Assembly: GCF_008831285.2 (NCBI RefSeq)
Contig: NC_045139.1
Span: forward strand, 11,690,704 to 11,754,703
Length of the DNA: 64,000 nt
Origin: Nymphaea colorata
Lineage: Eukaryota > Streptophyta > Magnoliopsida > Nymphaeales > Nymphaeaceae
Direction: 5' to 3'
The notes under the pieces were generated by a model. It was not told the DNA's origin. It worked only from the letters and a program-made list of their open reading frames with translations, and did not search any database. Below are positions 46,880 through 56,640 of this stretch, in pieces. Position numbers and translations under genes: made by a program. Position 1 is the stretch's first letter, and every line of letters begins with the position of its first letter.

Positions 46880-47672
46880 GCCCTATTGAGTGAATTAAGG
46901 GGACATTTTGAGTGTCATTTTAGAAAATTGAGGAGTTCCAACCATGGTTTTGTAATTTTTGAGAATCATGAGCAATAAGAACTCAACAAAAACGGCCGTG
47001 GTGGAGGTCTTCGTTTACTTCCTTCAGTCTAACACCTCTTTCATTGTGCCTATTTTATCCACCCTAGAGCATGTTCTCTTCCTCTTGCACCCTTACTTTT
47101 CTTATCGTCTTCTTTGAAGTCGCTTTCCTAATTACTTTTTTGTTTTTTGGTTTTTCAAGGACTGGCGGAGTTTGAAGGAGTTCTTGCTCGTGTTTGGAGC
47201 CTTCCACGTAGTGGAAGACCATAATTCTCTATCTCCTTCCTCGGAGGGATACAGGGGAGGCCGAAGCCTCATGTCATGTGGGCTTGTGTGGGCAGTTGCC
47301 TATACATGCCCACAAAATTACTTGTTTGCATATTAGTTGACCTACTAATTTGTATATTTTCTATGGTAGTGCCCCTTAGTCATTTACTTTTTAATAGAGG
47401 ATCTAAACTTTTTTGAGTAATTGCACCTCAGCGAAAAGTTTCTGGCTCCTCTAGATACAAGGCACTGTTTTCCCTTTACACTTCTCTTCAGTTTTTAGGA
47501 GTTTAAGGCCCAAGTCATCTGGAATTTTACAGCATTTATTTGATAGATATAGGTATGCATTATATGATCTTTATCTGATTTTAATGGCTGTATATTGTAT
47601 GGGGCCCTTCCCTCTTAGATATGCATGCATTAGACTCTCTCTCTCTCTCCAACCCCCAACCCCCTTCTTCTT

Positions 47673-47703
<31 letters not shown>

Positions 47704-48245
47704 ATTTAGTACATCCTTAATAACATCAAATGCATATTCGTTAGGTTTATTTCGTGCATTAATTCTTTTATGCATATAATTTAGATGCATGTCATGTCAT
47801 ATAGTAGAACTAGAGTTTGCATATCATGCATGAGCCCATGAATGAAGCTTAGCCTACATAGGATTGTCGTGTCTCTAGTAATTGTCTAGTCAGTTCATGT
47901 TGATATTTGATTTGATTTTCTTATTGTTGATTACGTGTGTGTGCTGATTTGAGTAGGTTTAGAGCATGTTTAAGAGTCTCAATGTGTTAGGGTTTAGGTT
48001 AGAAATACTCTATTTAATTATCAATTAAGTATTCGTTAAGATTAATCACGATTAAGGATAGCAGCCTTCAGTTAGTCAACTCATTGTTTTATGTAGATTT
48101 TTTCTTTCTTTCTTTTTTTGGAAATCTTAAGTTCAAATTCTGGTACTGTACTGTACATAGATCCACATTTCTTCCAAGCATAAGCCAAGTTTCAGCTATT
48201 TAGAGTTATTTTGGTCAGGTTTTCAAGGACATTTCAAAATTTGGG
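46880..48245. other. Intergenic with a (TTC)n microsatellite
   Basis: A pure (TTC)n run of about 13 units lies at 47,664-47,702. Around 47,231-47,460 the sequence (ACAGGGGAGGCCGAAGC to TTTCTGGCTCC) resembles the hAT-type MITEs downstream, but its right end and target duplication are not clear. No gene. Confidence 0.45.
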
Positions 48246-48253
48246 GGTTATCT

Positions 48254-48450
48254 CAGGGGCGGAGGGAAGGGGGGGCCGTCCAGGCCGTGGCCCCACCCAA
48301 GCTAATTGGAAAAGAAAAATTTATATTAAGTAAATTGAAAATTTTTAGTTGCGTAGTGCATTTTTTAGATTCGGCTTTAGTTCAGCCCTACCCAGATAAG
48401 TTCGTTGGACCGTTTGACCTGCCCCTAAAAAAAAATCTCGCTTCACCCCT
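48254..48450. mobile_element. hAT-type MITE, 197 bp
   Basis: It starts CAGGGGCGGAGGGAAG and ends CTTCACCCCT. The flanking 8-bp repeats GGTTATCT (48,246-48,253) and GGTTGTCT (48,451-48,458) differ by one transition. The interior is non-coding. End sequence and duplication length fit the hAT superfamily. Confidence 0.7.
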
Positions 48451-48925
48451 GGTTGTCTCTAGACATAAATAGTATCAAATTTGAAGAGCTTATATCTTAA
48501 GATCCAGATTTTTTTTTTTTTTGAGTTTTGTAGAAAGGGTTGGTTTCTCGAATGTCCGAAACAGAATGGATCTAATTTCATGAAAGTTTGATGCCATTCG
48601 CCCTCTCGTAACTTACAAATTTGAATAAAGTATTCTGGTTGCTTATTTTTGCATCGTATAAGAGTACTTAGGGTTTTCATTTGTTTGCTCTTTTTTTCCT
48701 TATTTTTCTTATTTTTCTAGCAGAGTGTAATTGCTGTCTCGTAGGTGTATAAAGTTTAATTGTTTCATTTTCTATAAGTTGGTGTATTAAGTGTATGTTT
48801 ACATTTACTTGTTTTTCTTAGAATATTTTTCTAGTGTTGTTTTTATTATGTATTGGTTCCATGAAGATCCGTCCTAGTGTCCTAGATGGGCATGCCTCCT
48901 TTGGCCTTGAAGAACTCTTAAAGAC

Positions 48926-49084
48926 CAGCGGTGGAGGCAGGTGTGGCCACTGGGGGGCAATTGTCTGGACAGGACCAACTGAAAATTCTTCAAGGAAAAG
49001 ATTTTAGTTTCTATATTGGTGCTCTTAAAGAAGATTAAAATTTTCTAACTAGTGTCTCTTAGGCTCTTAGCCACTTCGCCCCTG
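48926..49084. mobile_element. hAT-type MITE, 159 bp
   Basis: It starts CAGCGGTGGAGGCAGG and ends CACTTCGCCCCTG. Flanking 8-bp repeats are TTAAAGAC (48,918-48,925) and TTAGAGAC (49,085-49,092), seven of eight matching. The core resembles that of the 48,254 element. Confidence 0.68.
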
Positions 49085-49387
49085 TTAGAGACCTTGTTGC
49101 TTTAAATTTATAAGCATTTTGTTCGAGTCTTATAGTGTTTCAATGAATCAGTGATTTGTTTTCAAATTATAAATTTGGATCTCCTTCCTTGGATCACGCT
49201 CTATGACTCGACTTGACACTATTGCAGAAGTTGGTTGACTATAATTGGTGCACGATTTCTACTAACTTTGATTAAAATATTTTATCTTTTGGATCGTTAA
49301 GGATAGTTAAAAAACATTCCACACATTTTATCCATATGCTTTCAGCTTATGATTGAACAGGTTTCATAGTTCAAAATTTCTTCCATC

Positions 49388-49572
49388 CAAGGGAAGAGCC
49401 AGAATTTTTTTATGAGGGGAGACGGATTAATGTTTCTAAATTTTGACAGGAGCCAAAATATCTGTTTTCAAAAATTTTATAAAGAGTAAGTAAAATTTTC
49501 TAAAATTTACATGTAATTAAAAAAAATGAGGTGAAACCAAGGCATGTGGGTCCCTCTTTCACTACACCCCTG
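49388..49572. mobile_element. hAT-type MITE, 185 bp
   Basis: It starts CAAGGGAAGAGCCAG and ends CACTACACCCCTG. Flanking 8-bp repeats are CTTCCATC (49,380-49,387) and CTCCCATC (49,573-49,580), seven of eight matching. Non-coding; third member of the local cluster. Confidence 0.68.
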
Positions 49573-49580
49573 CTCCCATC

Positions 49581-50254
49581 AGGCAGCCATTCCTCCCCAT
49601 ATGACTTGGGGAAAAAGAATCTTCCGGCCGGCCATTGTTTAACCAACCTCGACGGAAACTGCTTGACATCCACAGCATGAATTCCTGCTTAACGTTGGGC
49701 AAAGGCTCTTGTCATGATGAACCCATGCTATGTATTCATGATGAGTATATAAGGCAGCTTGAGTAGTAAAGTCTTTTGCTATAAATGCATATGCACAAGC
49801 AGGTAAAGAGTACATGTGTTGAGCTACCTCTTCAAAGAAATCAGTCCTCTCCAGGCGCATTCTTTTCAATTGAATCCTCTGCACTCACAGGTTCCGTCGT
49901 TCCCATAGCTTATCCTCCATTAATGTTGAGGTTTGAATTCTGCAATGGAGCTTCAGTCAATCTCCTCAGTCTCTATCGACTCAATGCTCTTTATTTTTTT
50001 TTCCTATGAAATCTATCTAAATTATACATGAATTGAATTCTATTATAGTATATAATGCCGTATCGTACTGCCCTTTCTAAGGTGATTCTTAGACCATGCA
50101 TATTGGAATAATATATCATTTCTTTTCCCCTTCTTCCTTTCTCTCATCCTTCCATTCATCTGCATCCCTCTATTTCATTTTCTGATCCCAATTCATTTTT
50201 CCATGGATTCCTGAAGATGAAACGAAATATGACATGACTCGAGTCAGAGTAGGG
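49581..50254. other. Possible organelle-derived sequence, no gene
   Basis: No nuclear gene is seen. The segment 49,800-49,960 has a texture like organelle spacer (TTCCGTCGTTCCCATAGCTTAT), and it leads into the tRNA-His copy, so the organelle insert may start here. This is not proven. Confidence 0.3.
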
Positions 50255-50328
50255 GCGGATGTAGCCAAGTGGATTAAGGTAGTGGATTGTGAATCCACCA
50301 TTCGCGGGTTCAATTCCCGTCGTTCGTT
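50255..50328 (+). tRNA. trnH-GUG: Plastid-type tRNA-His(GTG) copy in nuclear DNA
   Basis: GCGGATGTAGCCAAGTGGAT and GGATTGTGAATCC (anticodon GTG) are the well-known plastid trnH sequence. The T arm CGCGGGTTCAATTCCCG is intact. The acceptor end reads CGTTCGT instead of CGTTCGC, so the first pair is G-U. Neighbouring sequence is not the normal psbA spacer. It is probably an insert from plastid DNA, directly or through mitochondria, and is unlikely to be used. Confidence 0.85.
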
Positions 50329-50499
50329 TATTCACATCATTCATTATTTTTTCTTATAATTTGATCCAACAAGGATTCATATTAAAAATGTATAATTCTC
50401 AAGAGATATAGAAGTGTTGGATATTGATTTCTATACCGTATGGTAGATGGATTAGTGTGATTGAATTGAATAAAATTATCCATTACTGTATGGTAGTGA

Positions 50500-50640
50500 G
50501 TTGCCCGGGACTAGTCGGATGGAGTAGATATCCTTGTTTCCCAATAGGAAAAAAGGATCCCTCCCCAAGCCGTGCTTGCATTTTTCATTGGACACAGCAT
50601 TCATTCTCTATGTATACATTTAAAATATCAGTTGAAGGGG
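50500..50640 (-). pseudogene. trnK(UUU) 3' exon and intron fragment from plastid DNA
   Basis: GTTGCCCGGGACT followed by AGTCGGATGGAGTAGATA is the reverse complement of the plastid trnK 3' exon. About 14 bases between two ACT repeats are missing, which removes part of the T arm. The following AAGCCGTGCTTGCATTTTTC and TATGTATACATTTAAAAT are typical of the adjacent matK/trnK intron. Orientation relative to trnH is opposite to that of plastid genomes, so the insert is rearranged. Confidence 0.7.
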
Positions 50641-51900
50641 TAGGTTTTATTGGGGGAGAGGAAGCTATAAATTGAGTTTTATTAGGACTACGAGCTTCCG
50701 GAATTTAATGGGACCTTCATAAATTCGATTGGCAGGAGTGTTATGATAAATTCGATTTGGAAGTCCAATGAGAAAAAGGAGACTTTTCTTTTTTTTCTTT
50801 TTCATTAAAGGTATATGCCTGAGACATAATCGACTAATTCACGACTGAATCAGAAGCCAATACAGTGAGCATTCGTAGGGTCTGGTAATTAGGAAAGGTT
50901 GATAGTTATAGTCTTCTTTCCTATAAGTCAACCCCCCTTGATCCTCGGAGCAAAGATTTATAGCTCTTCTTTCATAGAAGCTGAGTATTTTGAAGTGGAT
51001 TCTGAAGATAAATAAAGCATCAATAGTCCTTTTTGTCCACGGGGCAAGAATCAGGCCAGTTATATCAGCGAAGCAGGATTCTAAACCATCTGTTGTGTTG
51101 TTCAAGCGACACCCAGATTTGAAATGGGGACACAGGATTTGCAGTTCCCCCGCCTTCCAACTCCACCATGCTGCCAAAAAAAAACTAACTAGTAAAAAAC
51201 CTAGGTCCTCAAGTGATCTTAGAAACCAATCCCTCTCAGTAAAAGATCTCAACATCGTATTCGCTTAGAAAAAAAAAAAAAAAAGAAATTGCATTTTCAT
51301 TATGGTCTGATGGAGTGACAACTACTTTGATATGTTTGTATAACTGGAAAAGCAAACGGTTAGACAGGTCAAGTTTTACTGTTCAAATCTGATATAAAAA
51401 AGGGAACTGTCCGTCAAAGTTATAATGGGTTATGGACTGAATATGTTAATTCGAAAATCAGTAGACACGTTGTTCTTATGAAGCAGAGTAGTATCTGACA
51501 AAGTGGTATCACACTGATTATTATATGATAATTTTTTAACTTTCCATGTATAAAAATAGAAACAAATAGACTAGAAGTGTTGTCAACTCTTATGCCAATG
51601 ATACCATCTAAGGTTGGACCATAGTCGACGTTGAATCTAAAAGATCTACTGCTGGATACATTAGATACCTTTGGCAGCTGCGCGCCTGAAGTACAAGACG
51701 AATGTTCACAGTCTTACTTCTCTATTATATTGCTCAATCAGTTGGCCGATAATATTACTAATTTCTTATGTATGTATTAATTCTTTCTGAGAAGCAAAAA
51801 AGAAAGTTCCATTCTCACAACGCAATTTGGCGTGGCGGAAAGAAATAGAGTATCTCGTACTTCTAAGAACTCAAGTTATGAAAGAAGGGAAGTTCATTTA
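50641..51900. other. Unassigned, possibly organellar mosaic
   Basis: The minus frame 50,839-51,255 (138 codons) is the longest here but matches nothing I know. A short VESKRSTAGYI-like string near 51,629-51,665 (+) recalls copia RNase H but stops at once. No gene is called. Confidence 0.35.
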
Positions 51901-51904
51901 AATA

Positions 51905-52110
51905 TTATATTTCTATATACTAAAGAAATACAGGGATGGAAGGCGGTCATTAACCGCCATATAAGTGAACCAACGTGCTCTAGGGTGACAGTCCTTGTTC
52001 CATATGCGCTGCCTCCATGGCTCCTCAGGTCGGCTCGAGCGAATGGTTGCCCATAAATCGTTGAAGGTGACGCTGTACACATTCAGCCTAAGCACATCAG
52101 GATGATTGGT
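51905..52110 (-). pseudogene. LINE ORF2 C-terminal fragment (zf-RVT type)
   Basis: The minus translation reads VTFNDLWATIRSS, PWRQRIWNKDCHPRARWFTY, then VNDRLPSLYF. This is the pattern of the post-RT region of plant L1 LINEs (W-x-x-x-IW-x5-P-x4-F-x-W-x6-RL). Frame is lost on both sides, and sequence up to about 52,560 may be more of the same element with stops. Confidence 0.45.
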
Positions 52111-53025
52111 CAGCAGCGATCAAGTAACGATTCTGGCGCACCATCAAGCAGAGAATTGGGAATATGAGATGAAGCCAGAATATTGATCATCTCAGCCACC
52201 GTACAACTCTTCAGTCTTCCCCCGAGACCTCCAGGTAAAGGCAGCTCCCCTCACACTAGACTGGCCAAAACTTGATGTTAGCCCACACAAACACTCCATC
52301 TAACTGGCGGCCCGAGATTTTCTACTCAGACTTATCCCTTTCATGAGACACGAACAGGATCAACCAGGCTTTAGAATCCACTGATAGTTTCAGCCCTTAT
52401 TAATCAGGCCCAAAGTGTATTCCAAATACAAAGCACACCATCTAGTCACTCGCGTCATCAATTTAGAGCTGACCCTTGAACGTATTTATTTTCTCATACC
52501 ACCAAAAAATATTTGGCGCACGCATTAATTAAATCGCCCATACATGACGATGTTGTCCACAGGGAGGGCCAAGGCAAAAAATTTCAGTCAGATTAGCTTT
52601 AAGTTACTTCCTGCTTGTCCAACTAGAAATCGAATTTTCCGATGCCAGTTTAGATACGACGGCATTATGCAACTAAACAGGGTCTCATGAGAAGAATGTC
52701 GCCGGTGAGGGTGACCTAGGTTCACAAACCCAAGAAGGCAGGCTTCATAACACCATCTCCCACAGAACACGGCTACCAAAATAAATAGACGGAGCAGCGT
52801 CTACCGGAAAGAACCCATCCAAACATGCACCCCAGATCCTAATAAAACACGTTACCCAAAAATTAAGTTGGCAGACATCCAGGCAAGAGACGTCATTGAA
52901 GAGACAAAAGGAATATAAACCCAAAATTCATTTAAGAACTCAAGAGACAAAAGAACTATAAACCCAATATTCAACAAGGGACAAGAAGTCCAGAAGCCTA
53001 AAAGCACCCTCTCCCTCTCTCTCTC
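52111..53025. other. Possible LINE debris and RPL17 3' flank
   Basis: The minus strand from 52,560 to 52,110 may continue the LINE remnant but holds many stops. The 200 bases before 53,026 should contain the RPL17 3' UTR. No other feature is seen. Confidence 0.35.
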
Positions 53026-56000
53026 TCAAGAGGACGCCCCGCTTCGAATTACTTGACTTTTCTTGGTCCTCCTAGGAGCAACCTGCGTATCCACCTGCAG
53101 CAAAACCACATGCAACTAAATAAAACCTCCTCCAGTGAAACAGACATAAACCTTGAACGCTGTATCAAAATACCACAATAGAAACAGACTTCCAGATCAA
53201 AACAACCATGTTGATAACATTCTCAATTGATAACTTGTCGAAGGGACGGGCTAGTTAAAAGAATGACAAACATCTTCAATAAGGCACGACAATCAGAGAA
53301 AGAGGAACCAAATTTAAAATACAAACATTTCCATCAATCGGGTCAGGTTTAACGTAAACAGCCAAAAGGCAAGTGGAACTACTAATTGAAAAGCAATCAG
53401 AAGATTGTTTTATAAAACAATGTTGCAATTTGTTCGAGGCCAGCCATGAAGGATCAGAGAGGCACGGAGAACTGCATAGGTTATGCTATTGCCAGCCTTC
53501 AAGGCAAATACACGCCATGTTTTCAAGACAGTTTTGCTCTGCTAACTGGCTTAGAGTCAAGACCGATGGTAACAATACGAACAGCCAAAAGGCAAGTAGA
53601 ACAATCAATTGAAAAGAAACAAGAAGATTTTTTTCTAAAACAATGTTGCAATTTGTTCGAGGCCCGCCATGAAGGATCAGGGAGGCACGGAGAACTGCAT
53701 AGGTTATGCTATTGCCAGCCTTCAAGGCAAATACACGCCATGTTTTCAAGATGGTTTTGCTCTGCTAACTGGCTTAAGAGTCAAGACCAACGGTGAAAGG
53801 AAAGGTAGCACAGTTCCAAATGAAATAAAAATAAATAAATAGTTTTCTTCTAAAAGAATGTAGCAACTTGTTCGAGGCCGGCTATGAAGGATCACATTGG
53901 CACGGAGAATTGCAGAATCATGCTATTGCCAGCCTTCAAAACAATATTTGCCATCGGTTTAACAATTTTGCTCTGCAAACTGGCTTTAAGGGTTTGTGAC
54001 AGCCACATAAAGAAAGCCAAAAATAGCATCAGCAAAGCTATTTATCCACAAACAGAACATAATTGAATTTTTTGGTGCAAATAAGAACATCCAAGAAGAC
54101 ATATAAGCACACATGATGAGACAGTTATACCAGATACCACAATGCACAGCCATGCACAAGAAAACCAATTTATAGTGCATATCAGACTAGCCATATACAT
54201 TATACACATCTACATGTACAGCAAGAGACATGAACGTATAAAAGTTGCTGGGAACAGAAAAAAAACAAAGAAGATATAGTTGACAGACATGACGAATTTT
54301 CAAAGTTCAAGGAGAATATTAGAAAACAAAGTTACACACCTCCTTTTTAACAGGTGCCTCCTTCTCTGACAAAATCAACTCAATATGGCAAGGTGAAGAC
54401 ATGTAAGCTGCAATTGAGTAACATATTGTTATCACAACTAATCCCTTATGTGATAGAAGGCAGTAGATACAAGAACAATAAACAGGAAACTTACGGTTGA
54501 TTCGCCCATGTGCTCGGTAAGTTCGTCTTCTTTGCTTCTGGGCCTGGTTGACTTGAATGTGGGATATATAGAGTGTATCTACATCCAAGCCTTTCACCTG
54601 AACAGATATTGATACTACCATTATTTGCAGAATATTAAAAAAAAAGTAGTCCAAAGCAAAATCTGGAAAAATAAGAAGCCATACATCAGCATTACTCTCA
54701 GCACTTTTCAGCAGGTTCAAGATAAATTTGGCAGATTTTTCAGGCCAGCGACCCTGTCCATTTGAATGACGAATCTTCGCTTGAGCTGTTCGCCCAACCC
54801 CTCCACAAAAACGCCTGAAGGGAATGGCTTGCTTATGAGCAATAACATCCTCAAGGTACCTCTTAGCCTTAGCTAATGGCAGTTTTCTTATTGCAAAAGC
54901 TGTCTCCCTGGTATTCTATGTAAGAAAAAAAACATTGCTTAACATACTTATTAAGGGTATTATGGCATTAACAGAACACTGAAAAAAAATATATATACAG
55001 ACAATACTTCCACATAATTTCATACACAGATATCATCACAAAATGTGCACCTCAGAGATAACAAAACCGCTTGCTTTCAGCAACAAACAACAAGAGTTAC
55101 AAGACCAAAAAACATACTCTGTCAATCGAAGGCTTTATATTAGTATGGAAATGGAACTTCATTCTTCTTAGTCTTTCAGTTTTCTAAAGGAGTAAATTTA
55201 GCCAATAGCAAGCAGAATCCCAAAGAGAAGATGATACCTCAGATCAACTCCAGACTTAAGAAAAAAATATTGCAAATGGATCCATGGAGAAACTAAAACA
55301 TATATACATACACACACAGATATATATATATATAACAAACTCATCATCCATTGAGAAAAGTTAAAAGGATTTTGTACTGATCCAACCAAGAACGTATCAA
55401 CAAAAGTGTGAACTATAGTTAACTACACAAAACAATAGCCGCCAACACCTGAGCAGATAACCACCCGGTATACCCTGTTCAAATGATGGAGAAGCGCTAT
55501 GTAACATTATTTTTTGAACCTTTTGTCAGAGGCCAAGCCTACAACGGTTCACCCAATAACAATGCAATCTATGTTCCTGAAGCTTACGAGAGACCAGTTC
55601 ATTGAGACAACAAGTCCCTGCTTTTTTTCTTCAGGTATCGCACCAATTCCTATCAAATCGAGCGTGGGCAAAAGGAGAAAACAACATCAAAAAAACAAGA
55701 TGGACACTTTTTTACACGCAAGAAACAAAATCCGTTCCTTAATATTTTAACATAATAGTCACGTCAAAGGAAACAAATCCACAAAACGGCCAATGAGACA
55801 CCGATCAAGTTCGTGGTCGAAGTGGATATCACTTATAGTTACCACTAAATGAAAAGGATACGAGAAATGAAAGCGAGGATGTGAATGCTTATAAAATATA
55901 ACACCAGGACCGGCCATGGGATTCGGTGACGTATCGAAGGGGGGATCCCACTGAAACCGTGGAAATGAATACTAGAAAACCCCTTCTAAGCTCGCCCAGT

Positions 56001-56477
56001 AAATCCCCAGAAGCCCTCAAGCTTACCCAGAAGCAACCCGTCAGAAAAGCAAAAAACCAGAACTCGAAATCAAACCATGAACCAACTAATGACACCCAAA
56101 CCCATACATTTCACCAAACATAAGGCATTCAACAACACCGGACCAAAATTCACACCATGAAAAGGCCACAAACACTCGAGAGAAAAGCTAATATGCTTCG
56201 CAAGAATTAAAAGACCCGATTATATAAATAAAACGGCAATACCTTGAAGTGAACCCTAAGATCCGAACCCCTAGCCTTGCAGGCTGAAACAATACCAAAC
56301 ATTTTTGTCAGATCAAACCAATCAACCGTCGAATCCAAGCATTTGTAACGTAAAAGCCACAGATATAGACCATATAAGAGTCAGGAAGCTCGCCTTTAGT
56401 AGGATTATCGGGTTCCCTGGAGTACTTCACCTGAACAAAAAAATGCGAATGAGAAAAGCAGGACTCAGACGAAATCG

Positions 56478-56530
<53 letters not shown>

Positions 56531-56538
56531 TTCACCAT
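53026..56538 (-). CDS. RPL17: 60S ribosomal protein L17 (uL22), seven coding exons
   Basis: Coding exons, 5' to 3' on the minus strand: 56,536-56,538 (ATG only), 56,394-56,430, 56,243-56,283, 54,685-54,915, 54,495-54,597, 54,340-54,407 and 53,026-53,094. They sum to 552 bases, 183 residues plus stop, in agreement with the family. The product reads [85 protein letters not shown], then [17 protein letters not shown], and ends VRS-type IRSGASS. uL22 lines the peptide exit tunnel of the cytosolic large subunit. All introns are GT-AG except intron 2, which must use a GC donor (AAAG|GCGAGC). The last intron (1,245 bp) carries three H/ACA snoRNA-like units. Intron 1 is half microsatellite. Confidence 0.96.
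53417..53553 (-). ncRNA. Box H/ACA snoRNA-like unit A in RPL17 intron 6
   Basis: On the minus strand GCCAG (53,550-53,546) pairs with CTGGC (53,495-53,491). The upper stem GCAAAA...TTTGC encloses CTGT/ATGG pairs. The H box ATAGCA is at 53,489-53,484, with exactly 14 nt between upper stem and H box. The second hairpin is closed by TGCAGTT (53,476-53,470) and AATTGCA (53,429-53,423). ACA follows at 53,422-53,420, three bases before the inferred 3' end. Length is about 137 nt, normal for plant H/ACA RNAs. Pocket sequences TTAGCAGA and CTTGAAGG would guide pseudouridylation. The upper stem of hairpin 2 is weak in my fold. The target is unknown. Confidence 0.72.
53641..53776 (-). ncRNA. Box H/ACA snoRNA-like unit B in RPL17 intron 6
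   Basis: This is a near-identical tandem copy of unit A. Same GCCAG/CTGGC closing stem, H box ATAGCA, TGCAGTT/AATTGCA stem and ACATTG end at 53,641. In the upper stem CTGT of unit A becomes CCAT, turning two wobble pairs with ATGG into Watson-Crick pairs, so the pairing is kept. Flanking intron sequence is duplicated as well (AGCCAAAAGGCAAGT at about 53,360 and 53,583), giving a repeat period of about 224 bases. Confidence 0.72.
53856..53988 (-). ncRNA. Box H/ACA snoRNA-like unit C in RPL17 intron 6 (diverged)
   Basis: The oldest-looking copy. The GCCAG/CTGGC stem, H box ATAGCA, guide strings TTTGCAGA and TTGAAGG, and CTCCGT/TCGAACA of the second pocket are kept, while loops and spacers have changed. 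The closing stem of hairpin 2 reads GCAATT/AGTTGC, a changed but still paired version of that in units A and B. ACA is followed by TTC at 53,856. Conservation of boxes and pockets against variable loops is what a functional guide RNA family would show. Confidence 0.62.
56481..56530. repeat. (CA)n(GA)n microsatellite in RPL17 intron 1
   Basis: About 13 CA units followed by about 12 GA units on the plus strand. On the transcribed strand the CT run starts five bases after the 5' splice site, so it occupies half of a 105-bp intron. Confidence 0.9.
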
Positions 56539-56640
56539 CTCCACCACAGATCGAGCTCCCCCTGCAAGAGCGACGTCGTCTCGTGCTGCTTAGAGAAGGA
56601 AGCAAACCCCGCTAGGGTTTTTCGCACTTATAAGGGAGGA
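56539..56640 (-). promoter_or_regulatory. RPL17 core promoter and 5' UTR
   Basis: On the minus strand TTATAA (56,633-56,628) is followed by a telo-box AAACCCTA (56,620-56,613) and then a pyrimidine-rich stretch (CTTCCTTCTCT) where transcription probably starts. The telo-box is a hallmark of plant ribosomal protein and translation-apparatus genes. The leader runs directly into the ATG at 56,538. Confidence 0.7.

Noticed and set aside
47664..47702. (TTC)n run as a CRISPR-like or functional array
   Set aside because: A simple microsatellite; no spacers or unit structure.
50839..51255. 138-codon minus-strand frame
   Set aside because: Long enough to notice, but it has no recognisable motif and lies in a probable organelle mosaic.
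53446..53796. 116-codon frame across the RPL17 intron repeats
   Set aside because: It is on the strand opposite to RPL17 and results from the tandem snoRNA-like units.
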